From positions 421,307-485,306 of the forward strand of contig NZ_JAJOZS010000002.1 of NCBI RefSeq assembly GCF_021168555.1: a stretch of 64,000 nt of DNA, given 5' to 3'. The position numbers and the translations under genes were made by a program. The notes under the pieces are model-generated. The model worked only from the letters and a program-made list of their open reading frames with translations. It did no database searches and was not told where the DNA came from. Below are positions 55,172 to 63,955 of this stretch, piece after piece (the stretch's first letter is position 1; every line of letters begins with the position of its first letter). The stretch is from Stenotrophomonas sp. MMGLT7 (GTDB taxonomy: Bacteria > Pseudomonadota > Gammaproteobacteria > Xanthomonadales > Xanthomonadaceae).

Positions 55172-57967
55172 ATGAGAGATGCCATACGGGAAGCCCGGCT
55201 TCCCGCGTTATCGCGCGGCCGGCTGAGCCGTGCCATCCACCAGCTGCTGATCGGCGGGATGGTCTGCGCGCCGTTGCCGCTGCTGGCCCAGGACGGCCAG
55301 TCCCAAGACGCGCTGCAGCAGCTGGACACCATCACCGTCAGCGGCAGCTACAGCCGCAGCCTGGAGCAGGCGGTGGACATCAAGCGCGCCAACATCGGTT
55401 TCTCCGACTCCATCGTCGCCACCGACGTGGCCGACTTCCCCGAGCAGAACCTCGCCGAGGCGCTGCAGCGCATGCCCGGCGTCACCATCGAGCGCAGCAA
55501 GGGCCTGGGCACCAAGGTCAACGTGCGCGGCCTGCCGACCGAATACACCCACGTCTCCATCAACGACCTGGCCACCGCGTCGGGCAGCGGCGGGCGCGAC
55601 GTCGAGTTCGACATCTTCGCCTCGGAGATCATCCAGCAGGTGACGGTGCAGAAATCGCCGACCGCGGCCGACGAGGAAGGCGGCATCGCCGGCTCGGTGA
55701 ACATCTCCACCGCGCGCCCGTTCGACTACCCCGACCGCAAGCTGGTCGCCTCGGCCGAGGGCGCCTACAACTCGATCTCCGAGGAGACCGATCCCAAGTT
55801 CGCGTTCCTGGCCAGCGACACCTGGGGCGACTGGGGCGCGCTGGTGTCCTTCGCCAAGGCCAGGCGAAGCAACCGCACCGATTCGACCTCCGGCATCAAC
55901 TTCCGGCCGTTGACGCGCTTCCTCGGCGCATCCGGCATCCGCAGCAGCCAGGCCGTGGACGTGCTGGCGCGCGACGCCGGGATCACCGTGCAGGACCCGT
56001 CGGACTCCGCCGAGACCGACCTGCTGGTGTTCCAGGATAAGGTCGGCGACCGCGTCTACCTCAACGAGCAGGACAAGTGGGGCGCCACCGCCTCGCTCCA
56101 GTACCGGCCCAGCAGCAACTTCAGCCTGAGCTTCGACGCGATGCTGGGCGGCTACGACAGCACCGAGGACGAGTACGACGCGGCGGCCTACTCGGCGTCC
56201 AGCCGCAGCACGCTGGAACGGATCCACGAGTACGACGCGCAGACCCTGTCCGACTACGGCATCGTGGTCCTGCGCGACGTGTCCTACACGGCCACCCAGC
56301 ACGAGATCCTGGGCAAGGAGAGCATCAGCAAGACCGACTACAGCCAGTTCGGCGCCAACCTGGACTGGAAGGGCGACAGCTGGCGGCTGGATGCGATGGC
56401 CGGCTACTCGGGCGCGAGGAAGACGCTGGATTCGTCCAACCTCAAGCACGTGGCCTACGCGCCGTCGCGCACCCGCTGGAGCGGGCGCAGCGGCGAGACC
56501 GTCCCCAGCGCCGACCCGGGCACGATCGACATGTACGACGCGCCCGACAAGTACCTGTTCGAGGCGTACGAGACCACGCTGGAGAAGGTCGACGACGACA
56601 AGTACGCCGCGCAGCTGAACTTCGCCAAGTCGCTGGAGCTGGCGTTCTTCCCGGCCCTGCACACGCTGCAGTTCGGCGGCCGCTACACCGACAGGACCAA
56701 GCAGCGCCGCTACGGCGAGGCCAAGATCACCGGGCCGGAGGCCGGCAGCAGCGAATGGGTCAACACGCGCACGCTGGCGGACAGCCCGTTGCAGTCGATC
56801 TCCGACATCGTGCCCGGCGGCGGCTACGGCCTGAAGGGGCTGGACTGGATGCAGGCCTCCAACGACTACGCGCGCGGCGCCTTCCGCTACCCCGGCTTCC
56901 GGACGCCGTTCGACGATGGCCAGTACTACAAGGTCGACGAGACCGTGACCGCGCTGTACGCCATGGCCGATCTGGGCTTCGACATCGGCCCGGTGCCGGT
57001 GTCGGTGAACGCCGGCACCCGCTACGTCGACACCTCGGTGCGCTCCTCCGGCTTCCACCCCGTGCAGTACCCGGACGGCAGCACCGGCTTCACCGACACG
57101 CCGGTCTCCAGGGACGGCAGCTACAAGGACTGGCTGCCGAGCATGAACGCCACCGCCGAGCTGTCCGGCGACCTGCTGCTGCGCGCGGCCGCGTCCAAGG
57201 TGATGATGCGCCCGGCGCTGACCGACATCGCCTACAAGCGCACCGCCAGCTGGAGTTCCTTCCGCTACACCGACGGCAATCCCGACCTCAAGCCCACCTA
57301 CGCCAAGCAGTGGGAAGTGGGCCTGGAGAAGTACCTGGAGAACGGCGGGCTGCTGGCCGCCTCGTACTTCCACAAGAAGATCGACGGCGTGGTGGTCAGC
57401 TCGCTGACCGGCGTGGTCGAGGACGTGGCGGTCTACAACGCCAACGGCAGCCTCAACGGCATCTACGACTTCGACGTCTACCAGCCGGTCAACGCCGAGG
57501 GAACCTACGAGGTGGACGGCGTGGAGCTGATCGCGCAGCTGCCGCTGGGCGCGCTGCACCCGGCGCTGCAGGGCTTCGGCATCAACGCCAACTACACCAT
57601 GCTCGACAGCTCGCTGGCGGGCGAGTCCGACCTCGGCGTCAAGACGCCGATGCCCGGCCTGGCCGACAAGACCTACAACCTCACCCTGTACTACGAGAAC
57701 GACCGCTTCGACGCCCGCGTGTCCTACAACCACAAGAGCGAGTACGTCGAGTCGATCGGCTACAACCTGTACCCGATCTATCGCGATGCCTACGGCCAGG
57801 TGGACTTCTCCCTCGGCTACCGCCTGGCCGACAACGTCAAGCTCAGCCTGAAGGGCATCAACCTGACCAACGAGGCGACCACCGGCTACACCATGGATTC
57901 CTCGTTCCCGACCATGTACGAGCTCTCCGGCCGCCGCATCAGCCTGGGCATCCGCGCCGATTTCTGA
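55172..57967 (+). CDS. TonB-dependent receptor, no STN domain
   Basis: 931-residue outer-membrane receptor. Signal region AIHQLLIGGMVCAPLPLLAQ after a basic N-terminus; TonB box DTITVSGSYSRSLEQAV; plug TDVADFPEQNLAEALQRMPGVTIERSKGLGTKVNVRGLPTEYTHVSIND; barrel ending SLGIRADF with terminal Phe. Start ATG 55172 has a GGGGACAC leader; an earlier ATG at 55130 would add 14 residues. First gene of a unit with the PHP phosphoesterase gene 100 bp downstream. Sequence is clearly distinct from the other two receptors, so probably a different but chemically related ligand. Confidence 0.9.
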   Translation: MRDAIREARLPALSRGRLSRAIHQLLIGGMVCAPLPLLAQDGQSQDALQQLDTITVSGSYSRSLEQAVDIKRANIGFSDSIVATDVADFPEQNLAEALQRMPGVTIERSKGLGTKVNVRGLPTEYTHVSINDLATASGSGGRDVEFDIFASEIIQQVTVQKSPTAADEEGGIAGSVNISTARPFDYPDRKLVASAEGAYNSISEETDPKFAFLASDTWGDWGALVSFAKARRSNRTDSTSGINFRPLTRFLGASGIRSSQAVDVLARDAGITVQDPSDSAETDLLVFQDKVGDRVYLNEQDKWGATASLQYRPSSNFSLSFDAMLGGYDSTEDEYDAAAYSASSRSTLERIHEYDAQTLSDYGIVVLRDVSYTATQHEILGKESISKTDYSQFGANLDWKGDSWRLDAMAGYSGARKTLDSSNLKHVAYAPSRTRWSGRSGETVPSADPGTIDMYDAPDKYLFEAYETTLEKVDDDKYAAQLNFAKSLELAFFPALHTLQFGGRYTDRTKQRRYGEAKITGPEAGSSEWVNTRTLADSPLQSISDIVPGGGYGLKGLDWMQASNDYARGAFRYPGFRTPFDDGQYYKVDETVTALYAMADLGFDIGPVPVSVNAGTRYVDTSVRSSGFHPVQYPDGSTGFTDTPVSRDGSYKDWLPSMNATAELSGDLLLRAAASKVMMRPALTDIAYKRTASWSSFRYTDGNPDLKPTYAKQWEVGLEKYLENGGLLAASYFHKKIDGVVVSSLTGVVEDVAVYNANGSLNGIYDFDVYQPVNAEGTYEVDGVELIAQLPLGALHPALQGFGINANYTMLDSSLAGESDLGVKTPMPGLADKTYNLTLYYENDRFDARVSYNHKSEYVESIGYNLYPIYRDAYGQVDFSLGYRLADNVKLSLKGINLTNEATTGYTMDSSFPTMYELSGRRISLGIRADF

Positions 57968-58067
57968 GCCGCGGCGGCACTCCCCGCCCCGCTGCGCGCA
58001 TGGCGCGGCGGGCCACGGCGGCCCGGACCTCCGGTGCCCGCCATCCTTCCGAAAAGCGAGGTCCCCG

Positions 58068-59459
58068 ATGCGCAACACGTTTCCCGCACCGTTGCTGGCG
58101 CTGCTGGCCCTGGCCTGTCCGGCGCATGCCGCCGACCAGGACCAGGGCCGGCAATGGCAGGCCGGCGATCATCACGTCCACAGCGAATGGAGCGTGGAGT
58201 GGGATCGCTCGACCACCCCGCCCACGCCGATCCGCGGCGGCGATTCGCCGTACAGCCGCAGCGACAACGCGCGCCAGGCGCTGGCCCACGGCCTGAGCTG
58301 GATGGTGCATACCGACCATGGCGGCCCGGGCCACTCCGTGGTCACCCGCGACAACGCCTGGCCGGCGCTGGTGCAGGCACGGCGCGAGGTCCCGGCACTG
58401 ATCCAGTTCAACGGCATGGAGTTCAACGTGCCGGCCGGCGAACACGCCTCGCTGATCATCGCGCCGGGCCCTGACGAGCGCGACCAGCTGGTCCGGATCG
58501 AACGCGACTACAGCCGCGGCGAGACCCTGGTGCCTGGCGATCGCGAGGACGGGCAGCTGATGCTCGACGCGCTGGCGCACATGAAGACGCTGGCACCGCT
58601 GCCGCTGCTGTTCATCAACCATCCTGCGCGCACCGCCACCGGCATCGGCCAGTGGGGCGCCGTGGAGCCGGACGAGCTGCGTGCCTGGCACGATGCCGCG
58701 CCGAAGGTGATGGTGGGCTTCGAGGGCGCCCCCGGCCACCAGGCCGCAGCCAGCCATCGCGGGCTCTACCGCAATGCGGCCGCGCCGACGCTGGGAGGCT
58801 TCGACCAGATGACCGCGCAGGTGGGCGGGGTGTGGGACCGGCTGCTGGCGGAGGGCCGCCGCCTGTGGATCACCGCGTCGTCGGATTCTCACGTGAACCA
58901 GCGCGAGGGCGGCAACGACTTCCACCCCGGCCAGTACAGCAAGACCTACGTGTGGGCGCGCCGCGATGCCGGCGACATCCTCGACGGCCTGCGCGAGGGA
59001 CGCATGTTCGCCGTCACCGGCGACCTGATCGATGCGATGGAGCTGACCGTCGCCGCGGCCGGCGACGGCGGTCCCGGTGCGGGCATGGGCGAGCGCGTGG
59101 CGGTTCCCGCGGACGCGACGATGCGGGTGCAGCTGCGGGTGCGCCAGCCTTCGACCCCGAACCACAACGGGCAGCGGCCGGCGCTCGATCACCTGGAACT
59201 GATCGTCGGCAGCGCCGGCGACGCCGGCGCGCCGCACATGCAGACCCGGCGCTTCGGCGCCGACGACTGGCGCCGCGACGGCCAGTGGCTCGCGGTGTCC
59301 TGGGAACTGCCGGTGCCGGCCGGGGGCGGCTTCGTCCGTGCCCGCGGCAGCAGCACCGGCGAAGCCGCGCCGCAGCCCGATGTCCCCGGGGAGGATCCCT
59401 GGCAGGACCTGTGGTTCTACTCCAATCCGGTCTTCGTCGATGTCGACGACGCCGGCTGA
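58068..59459 (+). CDS. Secreted PHP-family (CehA/McbA-type) phosphoesterase/hydrolase
   Basis: 463-residue exported metal hydrolase. Signal peptide (LLALLALACPAHAAD). PHP-domain metal ligands are visible: AGDHHVHSEWS (His36, His38), VHTDHGGPGH (Asp83, His84), FNGMEFN (Glu118), FINHPAR (His185), SSDSHVN (Asp273, His275). The C-terminal ~150 residues form a beta-rich domain seen in CehA-type proteins. Related enzymes cleave phosphoesters or carbamates. It lies directly behind a TonB receptor in a unit with the shared regulatory element, so I infer it acts on a substrate of the same class as the PLC and the phosphatase, but this is not proven. Confidence 0.83.
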   Translation: MRNTFPAPLLALLALACPAHAADQDQGRQWQAGDHHVHSEWSVEWDRSTTPPTPIRGGDSPYSRSDNARQALAHGLSWMVHTDHGGPGHSVVTRDNAWPALVQARREVPALIQFNGMEFNVPAGEHASLIIAPGPDERDQLVRIERDYSRGETLVPGDREDGQLMLDALAHMKTLAPLPLLFINHPARTATGIGQWGAVEPDELRAWHDAAPKVMVGFEGAPGHQAAASHRGLYRNAAAPTLGGFDQMTAQVGGVWDRLLAEGRRLWITASSDSHVNQREGGNDFHPGQYSKTYVWARRDAGDILDGLREGRMFAVTGDLIDAMELTVAAAGDGGPGAGMGERVAVPADATMRVQLRVRQPSTPNHNGQRPALDHLELIVGSAGDAGAPHMQTRRFGADDWRRDGQWLAVSWELPVPAGGGFVRARGSSTGEAAPQPDVPGEDPWQDLWFYSNPVFVDVDDAG

Positions 59460-59655
59460 AGCCGGGCCGCCGGGGCCGGCAGCCGCGTAGCCCGGGCACG
59501 CGCAGCGCACCGGGGCAGACCGGCACCGCGATGCGGCCGCTCGCCGTATCCGCGGCACGGGATCTCCGCCACTGTCGATCGCCTCGCAGCGCGGGCGGCC
59601 TGGACGGGAAACCCGGCATCGCGCCGGGCTTCCCGGGTCGATCCGGGCCGCCCGG

Positions 59656-60360
59656 CTACTCGGCCGGCGGCTGCCGCGGAGGCGCCGGCGGCGGACCGGC
59701 CGGCTTTTCGAAGCCCTTGCCGGCCAGGCAGGCGTCCATCTTCTGCCGCTGCTCCGGGTCGGGCCCGTCCTGCCGCGGGCGGGCGCCCTGCCCGCTGGCG
59801 TCGGCAGCGGCCTGCGGCCGTTCCCCGCCGTCGTGCCCGGGCGGCGGCGGCAGTCCCAGCTCCTGCGCGCAGGCCTGCAGCGCCTCGGCGAAGGCCGGGT
59901 CGTGCGGCATCCCGTGCGGTGGCCGCCGCGGATGTCCCGGCGGCGGACCGGCCGGCTTCTCGAAGCCCTTGCCGGCCAGGCAGGCGTCCATCTTCTGCCG
60001 CTGTTCCGGGCCGGTCCGGTCCTGCCGCGTGCCGTGGTCCTGCTGGCCGGCGTCGGCAGCGGCCTGCGGCCGCTCCCCTTCGCCATGCCCGGGCGGCGGC
60101 GGCAGCCCCAGTTCCTGCGCGCAGGCCTGCAGCGCCTCGGCGAAGGCCGGATCGTGCGGCATCGCGTGCGGCGGCGGCCCCGGCGGTCCGGGCGGCGGCT
60201 CCTGGGCCCGCGGCCCCGGGCCCGCCCACTCGCCGCGGCACGCGTTCGTCGCGCAGCCCGCCAGGACCAGGGCGCAGCCGAGCGCGATGCCGCGCCTGCC
60301 CGCCTTCGCCACCACCTGCCGCAGGCCTCTTGCCTGCACCCGTTCCAGTTTCGACGTCAT
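59656..60360 (-). CDS. Proline-rich lipoprotein built of two 84-residue repeats
   Basis: 234-residue protein I do not recognise by family. A long basic n-region is followed by LALGCALVLAGCATNA, whose Cys36 is a lipobox, so it is anchored to a membrane. The rest consists of two tandem copies of about 84 residues, each with HDPAFAEALQACAQELGLPPPPGH, ERPQAAADA and PEQRQKMDACLAGKGFEKPAGPPP; each copy has two cysteines 48 residues apart, perhaps disulfide-linked. The DNA is also duplicated with a 252-bp period. No known function. Expressed on the minus strand downstream of the glycosyltransferase gene, 128 bp away. Confidence 0.72.
   Translation of the reverse strand: MTSKLERVQARGLRQVVAKAGRRGIALGCALVLAGCATNACRGEWAGPGPRAQEPPPGPPGPPPHAMPHDPAFAEALQACAQELGLPPPPGHGEGERPQAAADAGQQDHGTRQDRTGPEQRQKMDACLAGKGFEKPAGPPPGHPRRPPHGMPHDPAFAEALQACAQELGLPPPPGHDGGERPQAAADASGQGARPRQDGPDPEQRQKMDACLAGKGFEKPAGPPPAPPRQPPAE
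59689..60177. repeat. In-frame tandem DNA duplication, 252-bp period
   Basis: Two adjacent units starting at 59689 and 59941 share long identical runs, for example around GCCCTTGCCGGCCAGGCAGG and CTTCCGCTG-type blocks; the cat codon of MPHDP recurs at 59908 and 60160, exactly 252 bases apart. The copies remain close at DNA level, so the duplication is recent or homogenised. It can expand or contract by recombination. Confidence 0.8.
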
Positions 60361-60488
60361 GTTCTGCATCTCCATTTCCCCGTTGACGATCCCCGATTGC
60401 AACAACGCGGCACATGCGCCGGCATGGCCGCACCAAAAACCCGACCGGTCAGGACCGGCGGCAGGCCCCCGGCCCGTCCCGGCCCCGC

Positions 60489-61502
60489 CTATCCATGCAT
60501 GGCGGCCGCGGCAGCCACGTCGGCCGCCTCGATCCGGCCGTCCTCGACCAGCAGCCTCGCCAGCCGTTCGCGGAACGCGGCGTCGTTGCCGACGTAGAAA
60601 TGCCGCGCCTGCATGCACAGCCGCGACCGCTGCGCCGCCGAAAGCGCCAGCGCCTGCTCCACCGCCTGCTCGATCGCCGTGGCGTCGACGAAGTAGCGCG
60701 TCGCCAGCCCGTCCTCGGCCTGGCGTACCGGCTGGATCAACAGCCCGCGCGCGGCGGTGACCAGCTCGGTCATCGGCTCGGCCGCGGTGGCCAGGGTGAT
60801 CGCGCCCACGCTCAGCGCCTCCATCAGGTAGTGGCCGAAGCCCTCGGTCTCGGACGGGCAGACATGGAACAGGTGCTCGTTCTGCAGCCGCCGCAGCGTG
60901 GCATCGTCCACGTGCTCGGCACGGTGGTCGATGTTGCCGGCCCGCACCGGGGTGCCGGCCTTGCGCGGGTGCTGCACCACGGTCAGCAGCGGCCACTCGG
61001 GATGGCGGAGCCAGGTCTGCAGCAGGACCTGCGTGCCCTTGGCGCTGCTGCGTCCGGCCAGGTGGAAGAAGGACGGGCGCCGCGGCACCGACAGGTCGAG
61101 CCGGTCCGCGCTGGTGAATCCCAGGTAGCGGGTGCGGCAGCCGAGCCGGCGGAAGATCCGTTCGGCATGCCGGGTCTTGCACAGCACCTGCTCGAAGCGC
61201 GGCAGCCAGGGCAGCCACTTCGGCAGGAACCACTCCGGATTGGGGATCAGCAGGTTGCGCCGCGCCAGCGGCAGGCAGTGCGGGTAGACCCGTTCGCAGA
61301 ACAGCTGCGTCTCCACCTTCCCGCGCAGCACGCGCCGGGCCCACAGCCCGGCCTCGCGCAGGCGCACGCCGGTCCTGTCGCCGCCGAAGCCGACCCTGTC
61401 CACCACGAGCCCCGCATCGGCCAGCGCCCCGCCCAGCAGCGCCAGGTCGCGCGACAGCCCCACGCCGTTGTCGCGGCTGATGATGCGCAGGGAATCGGAC
61501 AC
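60489..61502 (-). CDS. Glycosyltransferase family 1/4-like protein
   Basis: 337-residue GT-B fold protein. It opens MSDSLRIISRDNGVGLSRDLALLGGALADAGLVVDRV from a GTG at 61502 preceded by ATGGAG. The C-terminal donor domain has RRPSFFHLAGRSSAKGTQVLLQTWLRHP and HVCPSETEGFGHYLMEALSVGAITLATAAEPMTEL, the E(x7)E-like nucleotide-sugar site. Cytoplasmic, acceptor unknown. An upstream reading frame to 61646 does not look like protein. It stands apart from the LPS genes at the window start and is divergent from a two-component system; a role in modification of a surface glycan is possible. Confidence 0.8.
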   Translation of the reverse strand: MSDSLRIISRDNGVGLSRDLALLGGALADAGLVVDRVGFGGDRTGVRLREAGLWARRVLRGKVETQLFCERVYPHCLPLARRNLLIPNPEWFLPKWLPWLPRFEQVLCKTRHAERIFRRLGCRTRYLGFTSADRLDLSVPRRPSFFHLAGRSSAKGTQVLLQTWLRHPEWPLLTVVQHPRKAGTPVRAGNIDHRAEHVDDATLRRLQNEHLFHVCPSETEGFGHYLMEALSVGAITLATAAEPMTELVTAARGLLIQPVRQAEDGLATRYFVDATAIEQAVEQALALSAAQRSRLCMQARHFYVGNDAAFRERLARLLVEDGRIEAADVAAAAAMHG

Positions 61503-61590
61503 GACGGCTCCATGGGGACGGGAAGGGACAGCGCCATCCTCGCCCCCGCGCCTTTCGGCGCGATGCCCGTCATTGCCGGGTGCCAGCAGG

Positions 61591-61637
61591 TGCCGACATA
61601 CGTTGACAATCGTTCGATCTATGATGTCGTGCCGACA
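61591..61637. promoter_or_regulatory. Repeated TGCCGACAT motif and TGTCG/CGACA palindrome
   Basis: TGCCGACAT occurs at 61591-61599 and 61630-61638. The second copy is part of a perfect palindrome TGTCG-TGC-CGACA (61625-61637). A TTGACA lies at 61603-61608. All sit just before the response-regulator ATG at 61664, so this may be an autoregulatory site of the OmpR-type regulator. Confidence 0.4.
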
Positions 61638-61663
61638 TTTATCCACGCGATTGCCCCCCTGCC

Positions 61664-62395
61664 ATGACCGATGCGCAAAGTTCGATGACTCCCTTCGTCC
61701 TCGTGGTCGACGACGATCCCGACCTGCGTCGCCTGATCGGCGATTTCCTCGGCCAGCACGGCTACCACGTCGAGACCGCCGAGAACGTGGTGCAGATGCG
61801 CCAGGTGATGGCGCAGCGCCGTCCCGACGTGCTGGTGCTGGACGTGATGATGCCGGGCGAGGACGGGCTGAGCGCGGCCCGGCAGCTGGCCAGCGAGCGC
61901 AATCCGCCGGCGGTGATCATGCTCAGCGCGCTGGGCAACGACACCGACCGCATCATCGGCCTGGAGGTGGGCGCCGACGACTACCTGGCCAAGCCGTGCA
62001 ACCCGCGCGAGTTGCTGGCGCGCATCCGCGCCCTGCTGCGCCGCAGCCAGGCCACCACCGAGCAGGAACAGAACCGCAACAACGTCTACGAGTTCGGCGG
62101 CTGGCGGCTGGACATCATCCGCCGCGACCTGCGCGACCCGTCCGGCGTGTTCATCAACCTTTCCGACGGCGAGTTCGCGCTGCTGCGCACCTTCGTCGAG
62201 CACCCGCAGCGCGTGCTCAGCCGCGACCAGCTGCTCGACTACGCGCGCGGCCGCGACACCGACGTCTACGACCGCGCCATCGACAGCCAGATCAGCCGCC
62301 TGCGCCGCAAGATCAACGACCGCGGCTACGCCGAGCTGATCCGCACCGTCCGCAACGAGGGCTACATGCTGCTGCCGGCGGTCACCCGCCTGTGA
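61664..62395 (+). CDS. OmpR-family response regulator
   Basis: 243-residue transcription factor. Receiver ~8-128 (FVLVVDDDPDLRRLIGDFL, phospho-acceptor Asp60 in VLVLDVMMPGEDG, MLSALGND, GADDYLAKPCNPRELLARI) and winged-helix domain ~145-238 (FGGWRLDIIRRDLRDPSGVFINLSDGEFALLRTFVEHPQRVLSRDQLLDYARGRDTDVYDRAIDSQISRLRRKI). An alternative internal start at Met8 exists. Its stop overlaps the GTG of the kinase gene. It is close to OmpR/RisA-type regulators; target unknown, with the divergent glycosyltransferase and lipoprotein genes as candidates. Confidence 0.93.
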   Translation: MTDAQSSMTPFVLVVDDDPDLRRLIGDFLGQHGYHVETAENVVQMRQVMAQRRPDVLVLDVMMPGEDGLSAARQLASERNPPAVIMLSALGNDTDRIIGLEVGADDYLAKPCNPRELLARIRALLRRSQATTEQEQNRNNVYEFGGWRLDIIRRDLRDPSGVFINLSDGEFALLRTFVEHPQRVLSRDQLLDYARGRDTDVYDRAIDSQISRLRRKINDRGYAELIRTVRNEGYMLLPAVTRL

Positions 62396-63903
62396 CGCCG
62401 GCGCGGCGCCGCGGCGTATCGATCTTCGCGCGCACCTTCGGCCTGCTGCTCGCGGCCCTGCTGGTGGCGCAGGCGATCGGCCTGGCGCTGCTGCTGACCC
62501 GCACCCCGCTGCGCAACGCCAGCTTCACCCTGGCCGAGGTGGTCGCGCTGCTGTCCAGCCGCACGCCCTCGACCAACGCCCGGCTGACGGTCGCCGACAG
62601 CCGGGTGCCGCCGCCGCTGCCGGAGAAGGACGGCTACTACGACGACCGCGGCATGAGCTGGATCCTGGCCGAGTGGCTGAACATCGATCCGGCGCAGGTG
62701 CGCTACTACACCACCGAGCCGGGCCCGCCGCTGCCGGCGCATCCGGAGGGCGCCGAGACGCAGCCCCGCGGGCCGTGGGAGGCTGCCGAGCCGGGCTTCG
62801 GGCCGGCAGCGCAGGAGAGGATGCGCCAGCGGCCGCCGCAGGACGGCGTGCCGCCCGCCGAAGCCGCCGCGGCCGGGGCGCAGCCCGGCGCCGGCAGGCC
62901 CTCGTTCCCGCATCCCGGCCCGGGCGGATTCGGCCCGCGCTTCCACCTGCAGCCGGACTCGGTGCTGCGCGGCGACTTCATCGCCGCGATGCGCTCGGCG
63001 AACGGCCACTGGCGCGTGGTGGAGCACCGCACCGCCCCGGGCGCGGCCGGCATCCGCACCCAGGTGCTGCTGCTGTTCGGCCTGGGCGCACTGGCGATGC
63101 TGCCGATGGCGTGGTGGTTCTCGCGGGCGCTGGCCGCACCGATCCGCCGCTTCTCGCTGGCGGCCGACCGCCTGGGCCGCAACCCCGACGAGCCGCCGCT
63201 CTCGCGCGAGGGCCCGGCCGAACTGGCACAGGCGATCGATTCGTTCAACGCCATGCAGGCGCGCATCAACCGCCTGCTGAAGGAACGCACCGAGACCGTC
63301 GGCGCCATCGCCCACGACCTGCGCACGCCGCTGGCGCGGCTGCGCTTCCGCCTGGACGCGTTGCCGCCGGAACAGCGCGACAAGGCCGATGCCGACATCG
63401 CCGAGATGAGCTCGATGATCGCCTCGGCGCTGGATTTCCTGCGCGACCAGTCCCATGCCGGCAGCCGCGAACGGCTGGACTTCGGCCTGCTGGTGGAAAG
63501 CGTGGTCGACGACATGGCCGACCTCGGCAAGGACGTGGTGCTGGCCGAGCCGGTATCGGCGCTGCTGGTCGGCGACCCGCTGGGACTGCGGCGGATGGTC
63601 GCCAACCTGGTGGACAACGCGCTCAAGTACGGCAAGCGCGCGCGCCTGCGGCTGCTGCGCGAAGGCGACAACTGGGTGCTGTGGGTGGACGACGACGGCC
63701 CGGGCATCGATCCGGCCAAGCGCGAGCAGCTGCTGCTGCCGTTCGTGCGCGGCGAAAGCTCGCGCAACCGCGACACCGGCGGCATCGGCCTGGGCCTGTC
63801 GGTGGCCCACGGCGTCGCCCTGGCCCACGGCGGCACCATCGAACTGGACAACCGCGCCGAAGGCGGGCTGCGCGTCAGCGTGCGCCTGCCGTGCGAGGGG
63901 TGA
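62392..63903 (+). CDS. Sensor histidine kinase, partner of the OmpR-type regulator
   Basis: 503-residue inner-membrane kinase. Helix 1 ~13-33 (LLLAALLVAQAIGLALLL), a periplasmic loop of ~190 residues containing a proline/glycine-rich segment ~115-185 (PGPPLPAHPEGAE, GPAAQERMRQRPPQDGVPP), helix 2 ~225-245, HAMP ~246-295, HisKA with AIAHDLRTPLARLRFRL and His308, HATPase (NLVDNALKYGKRARL, DDGPGIDP, GGIGLGLSVAHGVALAHGG). Translation starts at GTG 62392 overlapping the regulator stop. The proline-rich insert is unusual in the sensor region, and resembles in composition the lipoprotein encoded at 59656. Confidence 0.92.
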   Translation: MTPARRRGVSIFARTFGLLLAALLVAQAIGLALLLTRTPLRNASFTLAEVVALLSSRTPSTNARLTVADSRVPPPLPEKDGYYDDRGMSWILAEWLNIDPAQVRYYTTEPGPPLPAHPEGAETQPRGPWEAAEPGFGPAAQERMRQRPPQDGVPPAEAAAAGAQPGAGRPSFPHPGPGGFGPRFHLQPDSVLRGDFIAAMRSANGHWRVVEHRTAPGAAGIRTQVLLLFGLGALAMLPMAWWFSRALAAPIRRFSLAADRLGRNPDEPPLSREGPAELAQAIDSFNAMQARINRLLKERTETVGAIAHDLRTPLARLRFRLDALPPEQRDKADADIAEMSSMIASALDFLRDQSHAGSRERLDFGLLVESVVDDMADLGKDVVLAEPVSALLVGDPLGLRRMVANLVDNALKYGKRARLRLLREGDNWVLWVDDDGPGIDPAKREQLLLPFVRGESSRNRDTGGIGLGLSVAHGVALAHGGTIELDNRAEGGLRVSVRLPCEG

Positions 63904-63955
63904 GCCCGGCACGGCTGTCGGGCACGGACGATCGTGCATGTAGGTAGGAACGTCC

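Noticed and set aside
55208..58078. 956-residue minus-strand frame opposite the third TonB receptor gene
   Set aside because: Same type of shadow; the receptor gene has plug, barrel and TonB-box features.
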